A stretch of DNA of 64,000 nucleotides from Gigaspora margarita (GCA_009809945.1 WTPW01000500.1:62001-126000); one strand, 5' to 3'. Shown: positions 46,206 through 58,407, counted from the stretch's first letter. Notes: generated from the sequence alone by a model not told the origin. Made by a program: numbers and translations.

Positions 46206-46513
46206 TCAATCCATTAAAAAACTTTTTTTTCCTTTGACGAATAAGCGTTTTTAATTTTTGATCAAAGATTTCATGAGTGAGAAAGTTGTATCATTCCATA
46301 TTAAGAAATTCATAATGAAAATAATGAAACCTTTGTTATATGAAATAATATAATTAATATGATGTAATACACAATATATTTGTATTATAATAAAATTTAA
46401 TAATTGTATAAATGTAATAATAGTTTAATAGGAATAGAAAATAGAAAATTATTTATATTATTGCAAAGTAATAATAACAAACCCCGTCGTTTAACGACGG
46501 GTACAGTATCTAG
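46206..46513 (+). mobile_element. Short non-autonomous Helitron, copy 2
   Basis: The 3' end has the perfect hairpin CCCGTCG-TTTAA-CGACGGG (46483-46501), then TACAGTAT and CTAG (46510-46513) followed by T. The 5' part TCAATCCATTAAA matches copy 1 (37431). Length is about 308 bp. Sharing a hairpin plus CTAG-T at the end of two otherwise unrelated insertion sites supports Helitron termini. Confidence 0.7.
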
Positions 46514-46894
46514 TACCTCAATAAAATAATTAACGAAGAGGTATCCACCAACGAAAAATCATCCAAAAAAAAACAAAATTAATTTCAACTATATTTATGT
46601 AATAAATTCGATATCGATATAGTATATTATTGGTCATTGTTACACAGAAATCTGTTATAATAGATTTTTTTATAGGATACCACACATAGCTTTGTTGTAC
46701 ATAATGTACCGTACACCCCACTGTAAAGTGTAGCAGTGACGACCAATAACCAAAATCAATATAACTTTAGACATTACTAGTTAAAATAAGGTACTTTAAA
46801 TAGTCGAAAAAAATTAGAAAGGTTGTCAGTTGAAAAAATTGCTAAACACAGATATTAGTAAGGTCTTCTTCCATTAGTCAAGTTCTCAAACACT

Positions 46895-46927
46895 TTCAAG
46901 ACACTTTCAAGACACTTTCAAGGATAT
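46895..46927. repeat. Three copies of ACACTTTCAAG
   Basis: An 11-bp unit repeated three times in tandem. Confidence 0.8.
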
Positions 46928-47641
46928 GGATATATTGAACAGCTTCCGTCATTTTTAGAATAGTCATGTTTACTAGCATGATGATAATAAATATCTGAAA
47001 ATTTTAATGAAAAAAAGCCTACCGATATTTTATAGAACATAAAATTAGTCTTATAACAAATTTGAAAGTCTATATACTGAATTGGATATACATATAAACA
47101 AAGTAGTTTACATATATCTATATATATCTTTTATTATATAAATTTATATTCGGGGTCTTTTATATTTTTTGTCAAGATTACAGCTGTTTTCATAAATTCA
47201 GTGACACCCTAAAAAAATTTGCCGATAACAATTCGGCCGAATTCGAAAAGTTATTAATTTCGGTGAGATTAGTGTATGGTCAGTATATAAAAAATTTTTG
47301 AGTTACTATTACAGCACATTATTTGATTAATATTACATTACATTCGCAATGTTAACTCTTTCAACACGATTATTGAATTTTCGCCTTATGTGCTTAGTTT
47401 GTACAAAGATTTATGCCAAAGACTGTTCTTACCAATTAATAGATAGGTTGGACTTTCTTTATTTCAAGTTCGTTTTGTGAATTTTTTATTAAATAATTAA
47501 CTTTGACAACTAATAACAACCTTTTTTATTCAATATATATCTATTCAAAAAAAAATAAAAAATTTTTTTTTGAAAATTTGTCAAAATTGACCCTTTTAAT
47601 ACTGACACTAGCAACTCGGGGTCTTCCGGGTCAAATCAAAA

Positions 47642-48883
47642 CAGTGATGGTAAATGACCTGAAATGACTCAAATGACCCAAATGACAAATGACCAGTCAT
47701 TGGGTCATTTCAAAAATCAAATGACCTGGTAAGGTCATTTGAAATTTTTTAATTTTATTTGTAAAGATGTGATTGGCTTAGAGATTGGGCCCGGCACAAA
47801 ATTCAAGTTCCGGGTTACCCTCTCGTTTACAAGATCATTACCAGGTCACATAACGTTGTTGCTCAATTCCCCTGACACCACAATGCCGACATGCTATTTC
47901 ATCTATAGCGCAATTTTTTGATAAAACATACATTCGACATTACATATTTTCGACAAGACAACACATTTCCCCGACAATCATTCTTCGACATAAAATTGTC
48001 CCGATTTAACATTAGGTTGGTCTTATTTAGAGTTAGTGTTGGATAAAATTATATGTCGGGAATAATTATCGAGGAGATGCCTTGTCCAAGGTTGTCGAAT
48101 AAATGTAATGTCATATGTCCTATCAAAAAAATGTGCTGCAAATGAAATAGCATGTCGGCATTATGGTGTCGAAATCGTACCATAATCGTTACAAACTGTG
48201 TCATTTACTAATAACGAGAGTAACCCGAGTGACCCAGTTATCATTTATGAATTGACCAATCTACGTACTTTTGTGACAAATATCATTATCCAGCGTGAAA
48301 TTGGTTCTTAGCAACATATTAATATGACCATTTTTCTACAACTCTTGCTGTCTTGTCAATGACTTAGCTGACTGTAGCATTTTTTCTGATATTTACTATT
48401 ATCCATCATTTATTTTTTATTCGAATCGACTAAATAAGCCTCATTTATTTTTCTTTTGTTGATTTAGCCTGGGTACGACGATGGCATTAAAATATACTGG
48501 TCTAATCTAAGTCTACTCTTAGGTGGTATTAATTGCAATGTTATTTGGAATATCTTATTTACATTGATTTGTAAAAAAGTTAACCCGGTCACCCAGGTAG
48601 CAATAGTTATGACGTTATACGGGTCACCTGGGTGACTTACAATCTCTATATAATTTATTTCAAGCATTACACAGGTTTTCGTGACCAATAGGGTTTCAAT
48701 TCTATATGTGAAATGACCTAATGACCTGAATGACCTTGGTCATTTGGAAATGACCGTAGTCATTTGGTCACGAGTCATTTCCAAATGACCCAAAATTTGA
48801 ATGACCTCAAATGACCGGTCATTTTGAGGTCATTTGAGGTCATTTGAAAAATCGGCAAATGACCAGGTCATTTACCATCACTG
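47642..48883. mobile_element. Non-autonomous hAT element (GGTCATTTG family), well preserved
   Basis: The ends CAGTGATGGTAAATGACC and the inverted GGTCATTTACCATCACTG are perfect. AATCAAAA is repeated exactly at 47634-47641 and 48884-48891 (8-bp duplication). Subterminal regions (47655-47740, 48710-48870) consist of AAATGACC and GGTCATTTG motifs. The middle holds a foldback element (47873-48171) and GGTCACCTGGGTGAC motifs (48585-48635). There is no transposase. Length is 1242 bp. Confidence 0.85.
47873..48171. mobile_element. Foldback element nested in the hAT element
   Basis: The left arm TGACACCACAATGCCGACAT, then GCTATTTCAT, is inverted at 48143-48171; the arms continue with ATTCGACATTACAT-type blocks to about 110 bp each. 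It is non-coding. Confidence 0.65.
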
Positions 48884-49219
48884 AATCAAAACCAACCAAA
48901 CCAAACCAACAAAATCTGGACAACCATATCTTGAAGGAGGTGTGTTATATTTGGTGAATGGATAAGTCAAGGCTTCTGGTCGTCAATACTTCAGGGGGTA
49001 ATCTTCTATATAACCACAGCATCTATGGTATTTTGGGACACTGGAAAACAACAACTATCTGCAGTATGTTGAGACAGTTGGGAAACAACAATAACCATGA
49101 AGGCTCTCAGTATGTTAAAAAAGCATTCACATGCACAAGAAATATGGACAAAAGCTTTTACTACTATGCCACTTAGTAGTAGAGCATTAGTTTATTTGGG
49201 TAACAGGAAAATAATTATA

Positions 49220-49965
49220 AATGACTGAATGTTTCTCTCTTTCTCAGGGTGCAAGGCCTTTATTATATACTGTTAATTACTTTCAGACCTTCCCAATTTT
49301 GCCATATTCACTCTCAGCATTCTTTTGTTCCATTTCCATGCCCACAGACCTTGCATGACATCTTTTTTCCTCAAAAATCCATCAATTTTTTTTTATTCTA
49401 CTTTTCACAAATTTTTCCAAGACCAATTCCATTCACTTGTAGAATCCTCTAGGATCAAATTGCCTATCTGAATCATTATTTTAACAGGTCCCAAATACCC
49501 TTCAAGTGTTCATTTCTTTTTATACCAATTCCATCTTGATAACATCCAACATTCAATGCTTCTTTGGATTCAGCAGCTCCAATTCTGGTAGACCTTTCGC
49601 TTCTTTATTCTATTCAACCATTCGTTAAAATTCTCCAAATTTTTTTGTCCACACCTCACAAGCACGGTCTAGGTTCTCATTTTCCAAAACTTTCTCAAAT
49701 TCATCATTCAGTTGTTTACTGTCTTCTTCAAACAACGATCCATCATTGTTTTCATTTGAGGTTTCACTACTCACAATTTCATTAGTATCCTTAAGATCAT
49801 ACACGTTACCTGTTTTGGCACCTAATCCATTCCTTTTCAACTCGTTGGTTCCATCATCATCAACTTTATTAGTTTTATTGTCTTCTACATTACCGGGTTC
49901 ATATTCTCTAGAACTTCTGAGGTAAGCTTTACATCTGCTATTCTTTTCTATTCCATTCTGATAAT
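49220..49965 (-). pseudogene. Decayed Sel1-like repeat protein gene
   Basis: On the minus strand, YQNGIEKNSRCKAYLRSS (near 49960) is followed by an acidic stretch (DNKTNKVDDDGTNELKRNG through NENNDGSLFEEDSKQLNDEF, 49840-49650) ending TKKFGEF-stop at 49625. Further along, NVGCYQDGIGIKRNEHLKG (near 49530) and VNGIGLGKICEK (near 49430) appear in other frames. CYQxGIGxxKNExKA is the core of the Sel1-like repeats very common in Rhizophagus signalling proteins. Stops and frameshifts separate the pieces. The assignment is motif-based. Confidence 0.45.
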
Positions 49966-50024
49966 GATGTCAGAAAGAGATCAGTATGGTATGGATGACC
50001 AGATTTATATAGTATGGGAAATTA

Positions 50025-50243
50025 CAGCAGATCAGTATGGTACCGGAATGGTATCGATTAATATTTTCGTAAATCAGTATGGCCGAGCAGATCAGAATAG
50101 TACGCCCCGAATTAAAATCTGTACCATACTGATCCGATGTTACGTATATATACTAGCGCTAGGGTTAGAATTATAACCGATCAGTATACCCTTATTCCGT
50201 AGTATACGTCAATCTGATCATTCATACTCATACTGATCTGCTG
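50025..50243. mobile_element. 219-bp MITE with TA duplication
   Basis: The ends CAGCAGATCAGTATGG and the inverted CATACTGATCTGCTG are flanked by TA on both sides (50023-50024 and 50244-50245), as in Tc1/mariner-type insertions. GATCAGTATGG recurs at 50029-50040 and 50072-50080 and just outside at 49979. The interior has ACTAGCGCTAGGGTTAG. Confidence 0.7.
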
Positions 50244-50716
50244 TATTAAAAATTACAAATTCGACACACAATACTGTACGTATGTGGTTAAAGTTGATTG
50301 TGTGATTAAATAACAATGAATTTGAATTGTGATGACATTCTTGATCATAACTTGCTCATCCCTATATTATGCTTAACATTTTGATCACGGGTTGTATAAC
50401 CAATCAAAAAGCGTAAAGCATAATAACTTACGTACTATACGTATATTGCTATATCTGATATTAGTTTAGCACACTGGTCACATTTTGGATATAACCATGA
50501 TTTTATTGGTTGGTAAAACATAAACCCACCAAACTACGAACTGCAAGAATTGCAGAGAAAATTATAATCTGGGCAGCAAAAATTCCGGCCAAAAATTTAC
50601 GAAAAATGAAAAAATCTAGAAATCAATCTAAATCTTAGGTGAAATGTAATTTTTCTTAAGATTTGTCAATTCATTCACTATTTTTTTTATTGGTCTTATG
50701 TTTTTATTTTTATATA

Positions 50717-50767
50717 TTGTCTTGTTCTTGCACTTGCACTTATTCTTGCACTTGTTCTTGAACTTGA
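50717..50767. repeat. CTTGYACTTGTT microsatellite
   Basis: Imperfect six-base repeats of the CTTGCA/CTTGTT type over about 50 bp. Confidence 0.75.
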
Positions 50768-51042
50768 GACCATTATGCAAAACATTTCAAATTGAAATTA
50801 ACAGAATGTAGGTTCAATTTTTTGGTCACGTAATTTTTCGGCATCAATAGTCTTTGAGAAAAAAATTAATTTATGTTAGGGTTTTGGTACATGTTGGTGA
50901 TTAGAAAGGGCATATAGCAAAAATTGCACGAGGAAACTTTTTTATTAATTTTGAATTTCTTTACGTTACGGATTTTTAATTGGCTAATTTACTTCGGAAG
51001 ATAACGTGTTTGGAAAATCGATCCTACGCCCTGATGTTGTAC

Positions 51043-51489
51043 TGTTACGGGGAGAAATGACTGCCTCTAACTTTACGATTCGAAAGGTGATAAAAGGCGG
51101 CTCGCCAGAGGCGTGACTTGGTGATTTAACCCGATTTATTATAAACGTGACTTGTGTATCCTAATCCGAAGATTAATCCCCCTCTAATAGATAAAACAAT
51201 CCTTCTTTTTATACTTTACAAATGTTATGGGATTCTCTAATCTAACATTATGGAATATTATGGAAACTACGAGATTAAAATCATACGATACTCTATCTAC
51301 GACGCTATCATAATATGTCTATTATACTAGAGGTTGGAATGTTTCTAAATCATTACGCCGTACGCCGAGCCCCGAGCATGCATGATCGATTATGCACGAT
51401 TAATATATAATCAATTATATCAAATCGGATGTCACATGAAATGTGGCACAGTATAAATTTGTGATCGGCATTACTTTTTGCCCGTGACA
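51043..51489. mobile_element. Solo-LTR-like element, 447 bp
   Basis: It starts TGTTACGGGGAG and ends TTGCCCGTGACA (TG...CA, short inverted terminus TGTYACGGG), with GTAC on both sides (51039-51042 and 51490-51493). The interior has a TATA-like TTTTTATACTTTAC (near 51208). The ends resemble those of 23196-24192. No internal retroelement region is present. A TIR transposon is the alternative reading. Confidence 0.55.
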
Positions 51490-51493
51490 GTAC

Positions 51494-53082
51494 TTTCAAA
51501 TTCGTGAAGCATTTGATTGACTTTTTTAGCCTAAAATAGTTGTAATATTAGGTAATCAAACTACCGAAGCAAATTTGGCAAATTCACGTTGCACGATTTT
51601 AAGAGAGCTGTTTAAGGGCGTCAAAAAAATGGCATGCATTTGTTATTCCGACTGATAATAACATACATATCAGATATCACATATTGTTCATGAGCCGAAT
51701 CTTATAAATAATAAATAAGCTTGAAATTCTGACGTCATATTTTTTTCTTGTCATTATTCTATACATTTCATGTTCATTTCATGTTCATTTCGGGTTTCAT
51801 TAACTTACTTTCAATATTTTTTATCTGTGCACGTGTTTATCCATTCAATATTTCTAATTAAATATCTTTTATATTACTCATTATCATTTTATATATTAAT
51901 ACCGTCGTTGATTATTCCTACAAAAAAATCTCCTGAAGGGTTATTTTAGCAAGAATTCCAATATTGTATGATCATCATGTGATTTACGACATATTGAATT
52001 ATCTTCATTATAATCCGAAAGATGCTAAAAATGGGCATGCTTAAGAAAAATCATAGATAATTAATGATCGAAAACATTTAATCGCATAAAATTTGCTTCT
52101 ACTTAGGCAGAATGATGTTAGTGTTAGGGTTTGAGTTTTTTGATTTTATGATACACCACCTTTAAATTTTGGTTTGACCAGATAATGGTTGCACATGGAG
52201 TTACCAGGAATTTAGTCATGCTTGCATAACGGAGTGTATAGTTAAATGGTGTAAACAAAATCTTGCATTTGATTGGGCGTTAAAAATCTATGATTTCACA
52301 TGTCAATGCGTTGTGCTAGTGTAGCATACTTGCGTACGTATATGAGCATGCCGATTTGATATTCGTGTTACTTTGAGATAGCACGTACGTACGTAATATT
52401 ATATGACGAACGAGAATGCTCCTTCCGAATTTAAATCGATTCTGAATCGACACGTGTTATTCCCGTCGTGAAACGATCCAGGTCAATTTGTGATGCAGAT
52501 CATAAGATCACAGCAATGTAATAAAATAAAAATTGCCATTTTATCAATGTCGATAATTATAATTATTAATACAGTAATTACATTGATATTTGCATTAATT
52601 TTTCATTGATATTTATAAGATAATTCATTAATTGTTTCATCTTTTTTTTTTTATTCGTTATATTCGGATCGATCTTTATCGCTTTGTATTACATATTTTC
52701 TTCAGCACTTCATTGATTCGCAAGGATATTGGTGAAATTCGTTATAATGATGTCTAAATATACTAAAAAATTCCGATCTTCTGTGCAACCCGAAATTCAA
52801 ACTAATACCTTTAAGGTTGCGCAACAGGGGAATGCAAAAATTATTAACTACATTGAATATATTTTAATGTATGAAAATTTAGCTAACATTTAATATTTAG
52901 AGAGCATATATTAATTCATTTTTTATTTTTGTTTTTTTTTAATTTTTTAATTTTTTTTGCTTTCTAAAGAATACATAAACTACTCTCTATCGTTATTAAC
53001 AGATCGCTTTAAGATTTAAATTGCGTTTATTGCAATTTTATTTAGATACATTAATTCGATTTTATTGAGTTTTTTATTTAAT
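51494..53082. other. Intergenic region, at most one short frame
   Basis: Mostly unremarkable A/T-rich DNA with preserved CpGs. A 48-codon frame at 52747-52893 is listed separately. Nothing else is supported. Confidence 0.4.
52747..52893 (+). CDS. Possible small ORF or first exon
   Basis: ATGATG at 52747 opens MMSKYTKKFRSSVQPEIQTN and continues to a stop at 52893 (48 residues). Composition is less A/T-biased than its surroundings, with a basic, polar N-terminal half. It could be a short peptide or a first exon with a donor at AAG-GTTGCG (near 52815), but I found no matching downstream exon. Low confidence. Confidence 0.2.
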   Translation: MMSKYTKKFRSSVQPEIQTNTFKVAQQGNAKIINYIEYILMYENLANI

Positions 53083-53400
53083 GGTATCAGATTCACTCGG
53101 CTTCGATCAACTCACCGTAATTACATCACAGAAAACTTAATTCGCAGAGAATTAATTTCAGGTAAGGTAATGTTGCAGTCGATTAATTGTCCGGTTCATA
53201 AAAAGTTATTTCACCAACAGCTAATTTCGCAGGCAAATTAATTCTAGTCATTGTTGTTAGAGTTAAGTTTAGGTTTAAAGTTGGTGCAATTTATAAAAAC
53301 TGTCGATAAAGAATATTGAATTAATTGTCTGCAAATAATTATCTATGAACTGAGTTTTCTACAAGCGTTTGTCGGTGAAATAATACGGATGTAGAATCAC
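53083..53400. mobile_element. Foldback element F1, copy 3
   Basis: Segments TTATTTCACCAACAGC and GTCGGTGAAATAA, and TTAATTCGCAGAGAATTAAT and GTCTGCAAATAATT, are in inverted order around a centre GTTGTTAGAGTTAAGTTTAG, matching the F1 copies at 4693 and 10726. Confidence 0.5.
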
Positions 53401-53499
53401 TTATTCATTATTTGTTGATAGTATATTTTTATTTCAAAAGAATTCACAATATAATTTATTAGAATATTAATTATATTATATGGTTAATGGATGCGTAGC

Positions 53500-53730
53500 A
53501 ACCGATAACGGTTTTATTTATCAGCCGAAAACGAAGGATCACAGGGTGATTTTATATGACAAATAAAGAAGCATCTGACATTGAATTTAATGTGCTAATC
53601 TGGACCACGAAAGGGCTCAGGTGCGAGCGCATTAAATTCAAAGCCAGATGCACTGTTATTGGATGTGAAACATCCAGTAACGGATTTATTTTTCTTTTTC
53701 TTTTATAACAAATAAATCACGAACTTAATC
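53500..53730. repeat. Foldback sequence
   Basis: GCATCTGACATTGAATTTAA (53573) pairs with inverted TTAAATTCAAAGCCAGATGC (53632-53651), flanked by ATAACGGTTTTATTTAT and GTAACGGATTTATTT-like arms. It is non-coding. Confidence 0.45.
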
Positions 53731-54054
53731 GGACCTATTTGGTGTATAAATAGTACTTATACGACCTACGTTTATCATTAAAAGAAAACAAATAATATAA
53801 ATAATAGATTCATTCCAGAAAATTTTAATTTTAAGATGCACTTATATAACGTTCCTGGTTTTAGCGCGAATGCGTCGCGCAGCTACCCCAATTTTTTAGA
53901 TTGGTGATGCTAGGGTGTTTGAATGATGTTAATCGTTAACCAAACTTTCGAACTGGTTTTAAAACCACTTAGGTTAAACCGGTAAACGAACGGATATTTT
54001 TTTTTAAACAGTAATTCAATATAAATTATATTCATATGTCACTTTTAACCAATT

Positions 54055-54333
54055 TTATTGTAATGATATAATATATCTGACTGACCATTTTTGTAGAAAT
54101 GCTGTAGAAATTGTAAATTCATTATTTTGTATCATAACTTTTATAAGAATATTATTTGTGCATTCAATGTTTTGCAAAGAATTTGAGTATTGTTTCTTTT
54201 TTAGACCGATAAAATTTACTACTGCATTATGAGTGAAAAGAAATTTAAGAGTTGTACCAAATTCAACCTTATAATTATTACATGATTCTAGCAAATTAAT
54301 TTGTTTGTTACTAAAAGAATCATGAAATTTCAA
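54055..54333 (-). pseudogene. Repeated coding-like fragment of unknown identity
   Basis: An open frame of 92 codons on the minus strand (MKFHDSFSNKQINLLESCNN at its start, VRYIISLQ at its end). The part 54060-54210 has a second copy at about 59455-59608 with several stops, so it belongs to a repeated gene or transposon. The family is not recognised. The second copy is cut where the R1 repeat begins. Confidence 0.35.
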
Positions 54334-55051
54334 TAAGTTTTAGATGTTAAAGTTACACAATAAGATACTTTGTGCATCCAAAACACGTCCCGGGATATAA
54401 TTTTTGCTCATTAAAAAAGTTTTTTTTTTTAAAAAAAAAAATATATACGTATATTATATAAATCTATATATATATATATAGTAAGTCTTTATATAAACAT
54501 TAGTTGCGTTATCAGAAGTAAAGAAATCGGAAATCAGAAATCAGAATCGATTTCTTTATTGTTTTTTTCGATTAGTTGAAATAAAACCGATTAATCGATT
54601 AGTTGGATAAAATGTGCTAGGTGCTGCAAAAAGGGAAGAAATTGACAATTTTTTCAAAAGGTATTTTTTACATAAATTAATTTAAAATAAGATTAGGTTC
54701 ATTTTTCACTTAAGACACAAAAGTAGTTGTGTTAATAAAATTTTGCTATATAGCTCCTTAAAGTTTGCATTTTTCATATGATTTATTATAAGATTTACAA
54801 CATAAAAATTGATTTTCCTAAGATCTTTTTTTTTGTCAATTACAACTAATCGATTGAATATTTTATCGATTTGTATCACTAATTTAAATGAACTCCTTAT
54901 TTCATAATTTCGGCATTTATATTTAATTTAATTTGAAATCAAGCACTTAAAGAAATTTTATTTTTTTTCTTAAAAGTGATCGAGGAAATTCATGAGAAAA
55001 TTTTCTGACGTCCCGGAATTTATAAATACAGCTGTATATATAAGTTATATA

Positions 55052-55400
55052 TGGGGCGCAGTCAATTAAACACGGCTTATGGCTTTTTTTCCATTTTGAG
55101 AAAATCACGTTTGAAATTTAGTGTATCAACAACAATGATGATCTATTATTAGTATAACTTGTTTGATCTACAGGAATTAGCCAATCATACAAGCTCTTTT
55201 ATATGACTATGCAGCAAGGATCAACAAGCTAATAGATCGCTTCTATACGGCATTAGAAAATTAGGCATCGACAAAAATTTTATTATGTAAATCGATGCTT
55301 TACATGCTAAATTATATTGTTGAATGCATGCTTTATTTGATAGTATTGTTAACTCATTTTTGCAAAAAATGCCATAAGCCGTGTTTTAATTGACCGCCCC

Positions 55401-55403
<3 letters not shown>
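55052..55403. mobile_element. 352-bp MITE with TA duplication
   Basis: The ends TGGGGCGCAGTCAATTAAAC, then ACGGCTTATGGC, pair with inverted GCCATAAGCCGTGTTTTAAT, then TGACCGCCCCCCA. TA flanks both ends (within a TATATA context, and an AT microsatellite follows at 55403-55432). It is typical of Tc1/mariner-like MITEs. No ORF; the frame at 55349-55582 is a shadow. Confidence 0.7.
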
Positions 55404-55438
<35 letters not shown>

Positions 55439-55759
55439 GTATATATTAGCCAACCGTTTCAAACCCACGTGGCTTAAATCACTAAAAGATAATATATCAC
55501 TGTCAAATTTTAACAAGCTGAGTTTAATAAATGATAGACAATAAGTTGAAATCGAAGTTTCATTTTCTCTGACACTATTCAAATGATTTCAGGTTCATTT
55601 TCAGACATTTGGAATTAACTTACTTTTTTCATTTTATTTTATTTTTATTTCCCATTAATTATCCTGTCTTATCACATACCGCATATATTATATATAATCT
55701 TGTTTATTCATTATTTTACCTATCCACATAGTATTCTAAATAATAGTCCTGAGTCATTT

Positions 55760-55798
55760 TGTTAGCAAAAATAGTTAGCAAAAATAGTTAGCAAAAAT
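55760..55798. repeat. Three copies of GTTAGCAAAAATA
   Basis: A 13-bp unit repeated in tandem three times. Confidence 0.8.
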
Positions 55799-56006
55799 CT
55801 CAATATAGTATAATTATCATACATTATGACATTCGATATTGAATTACTTTAAGCGTATTTGAATATGTCTAACTACTAACTATTTTAGTTATATATAATG
55901 TATAAGGCTATATACTGATACTAAAGAAATACAGTACTACACGTTGTAAATATTTATAGTACAACAAAGGACGGAAACGATTATATTATTGATACAGATC
56001 ACTATC

Positions 56007-56096
56007 TAAAATGGGTTCTTTTACAGCAAACCATATTTAGATTATAAATATTTTACATACTCTAAGCATGGCTTTGCTGTGAAAGAACCCAAATAG
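56007..56096. repeat. Hairpin, arms about 29 bp
   Basis: CTAAAATGGGTTCTTTTACA followed by GCAAACCAT pairs with ATGGCTTTGCTGTGAAAGAACCC-type sequence (56068-56096) around an A/T-rich loop. It lies about 460 bp upstream of the protease gene. Confidence 0.6.
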
Positions 56097-56287
56097 TAAC
56101 TAACCCTAATGCAAGCACATTCATCTGAATGATTTCGTACTATTAGAATCATCTTAATAAGATGGTTCGAATCATACCAAATTACCTAAATTGGATCACT
56201 AGGTAATGAGATCAAAACTAGTCTATAATACTTAAGACTAACGCAGTTTTGGAACTTCTTTATATAACCATATATTTAAGGCTTTTG

Positions 56288-56352
56288 TCTTGAAAATCAC
56301 GTTATGAAACATATGATTTACTATATTTCATAACATGATTTTCAAATAAAGA
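56288..56352. repeat. Hairpin, arms about 28 bp
   Basis: GTCTTGAAAATCACGTTATG followed by AAACATATG pairs with CATAACATGATTTTCAAATA followed by AAGAC. It lies 200 bp upstream of the protease start, so it could affect its transcription, or it may be a tiny MITE. Confidence 0.6.
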
Positions 56353-56553
56353 CCCATATAATACAGCCTACTAATGCTCGTAGCACATGTTAACTTTTTG
56401 TATGTCTAAACAGTAAATGTGAGCTTATCTATTTATTAAATACAATCGATTAATAACTAATTTTTGCAGTTATATAAATATTCCTTTTGAAATGAAAAAT
56501 CCTTCCATTAATCCATTAATAATATTTTATTATCAACACATATTTTAGTCAAT

Positions 56554-57840
56554 ATGGTTACGAAAATTACATACATTTTAATAAATTTATTATCAATTCT
56601 TTTTATGCTGCTAAACTATTCAATAATTCACGCTCAGTACGAACCTTTAGCAAAATACTGGGGGGTGCCAGTTGAAAAAGTACCTGAATTATTGGCTATT
56701 GAGAAGAATTTAATCATTGTAGACAGTATATTAAAGCCAATATTAGATAAATCGAACTTTGGAGGAACTTATATTAATGCAAAAAAAAATAAAGTCTTCA
56801 TCAATACAGTGAATTCATCTATGATACCGATTGTGAAATCCTCTCCTAAGATAAAACCATATATAGGTCTATTATCATTTCTAAATGCAACCAAATCTTC
56901 ATATCAATTAAATACTACATTTAATAAAATAACTATACTAGCTCAAAAACTTAATGCATATAATGTGCAAATCGGCATTAATCCGAAATTTAATAATATC
57001 GTCGTATATTTGAATCATGAAGATGATGAAGTGAACAAAAATTTTGTAGACAGCGCAGCAAAATTTAACACAATCATGCAATATTCAGAAACAGATCCCA
57101 CAGATTCAACTACTTTGGAATCCAACATTGAAAAAAAGGATGGGCTAATACATCCTCAATTACTTGGTGGTGATGGCTTACATGATAGAAATGGCCAACC
57201 AGTATGTTCAGTAGGTTTACGGGTGCAAGATTCGAATGGTCAGGATTATATTATGACCGGAGGGCATTGTGGCAGTAGATCACCTCGCAATCAACAAGGT
57301 TTTGTCGATTTTTATCAAAAAGGATGGTATTCTCCACCCACCTATAGATACATTGGTCCATTAGAATATTATAGTCCTGCTCCATATGATTTCGGTTTAA
57401 TCAGGAAAATAGGTACAAATGTCTCATTATCAACAATTATAAGTAATCTTGATCATCCAAATCTATATGCAGTGTTATTTATCAGGGATGTTAGCGTGAT
57501 AACTAGTGTGGGTGCTAGTATATGTAAATCTGCTTACGTTACACATGTTACTTGTGGAGAAGTGTTAGAGCTCGATGTTGAAGCAACGCACAGGAGCTCA
57601 AATAATCAATCTAGAATTAAGAAAGAAATGACTAGAACAAACTTGAAAGGTGGACATGGTGATAGTGGCGGGATTGTATTTACTTATTCAGCACTTGAAT
57701 TACCTTTTGTTTCAGTGGTCGGTACAGTAGTTGGAGGTAGAGCTGCAGGTGTATGCGATATTCTACCATTACCTGTAAGTTTCAGAGCTTCTAGGTCAGA
57801 TTATAACTTAAACTTAAGTGTTATTGTAACGCATCACTAG
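56554..57840 (+). CDS. Secreted alpha-lytic-type serine protease (S1 fold) with propeptide
   Basis: A single exon of 428 residues. Residues 1-27 are a signal peptide (hydrophobic ILINLLSILFMLLNYSII, cut near HAQ). Residues 28-about 205 form a pro-region with the alternating pattern seen in alpha-lytic protease relatives. The catalytic domain starts near GGDGLHDRNGQPVCSV. The triad is readable: His238 in TGGHCG, Asp279 in YDFGLI, Ser371 in GHGDSGG. Cys218 and Cys239 should form the disulfide next to the catalytic His, and Cys324/Cys334 match the CK...TCG loop of this family. The enzyme should be secreted and auto-processed, degrading extracellular or host apoplastic protein (inference). Family members are common in Streptomyces-type bacteria and in some fungi, so an old horizontal origin is possible. 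Neighbouring genes give no pathway context. Confidence 0.85.
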   Translation: MVTKITYILINLLSILFMLLNYSIIHAQYEPLAKYWGVPVEKVPELLAIEKNLIIVDSILKPILDKSNFGGTYINAKKNKVFINTVNSSMIPIVKSSPKIKPYIGLLSFLNATKSSYQLNTTFNKITILAQKLNAYNVQIGINPKFNNIVVYLNHEDDEVNKNFVDSAAKFNTIMQYSETDPTDSTTLESNIEKKDGLIHPQLLGGDGLHDRNGQPVCSVGLRVQDSNGQDYIMTGGHCGSRSPRNQQGFVDFYQKGWYSPPTYRYIGPLEYYSPAPYDFGLIRKIGTNVSLSTIISNLDHPNLYAVLFIRDVSVITSVGASICKSAYVTHVTCGEVLELDVEATHRSSNNQSRIKKEMTRTNLKGGHGDSGGIVFTYSALELPFVSVVGTVVGGRAAGVCDILPLPVSFRASRSDYNLNLSVIVTHH

Positions 57841-58407
57841 TAAATGTCACACTAGCTAATTTCAAAAATAATTAGATTTTTTTTATTGATTGATAAATTT
57901 ATGCAAAAATTAAATTGCGATGAAAGATTTTTACGGTTATTGTCCGGAGCGTAACGGAGGACCCTTAGTGTCTGTGCAAAATTACGTTTTTGATGCATTT
58001 CGAATAAAATAGTGACTTTTTTGATCATCTCTTCCAAAATTCCTAAATTTTCCGAAATTTCATATACATAACAAAGAACCAAGTTTGCATAAACATTATG
58101 AAGAGCATATCAAAAACGTAATTTGGAAATGTTTGTATTTGTAAGTTAGTGTAACAAAAAACAACGAGATGAATCATCATGATATACCTTGGACAAGAGC
58201 CCTAATGGAAAATGGTTCCACAAATTTAGGCTCGGAACTAATAAAGCAGAGTTTTCGGATTTTTGTGTAATATAAACAACCGCTAATGCTAGCGATAAAA
58301 ATAAAGAAATCGTAAATAGCGCAAAATTTTGCTATACTAGATCCGTTTCTAAGTAAAAAATACGTATCATGAAATTTTACTTATAATAGGAAAAAAAGTA
58401 TATATTA
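57841..58407. other. Downstream flank of the protease gene, no gene recognised
   Basis: The minus-strand frame 57852-58082 has no supporting feature. CpGs are preserved here. Confidence 0.45.
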
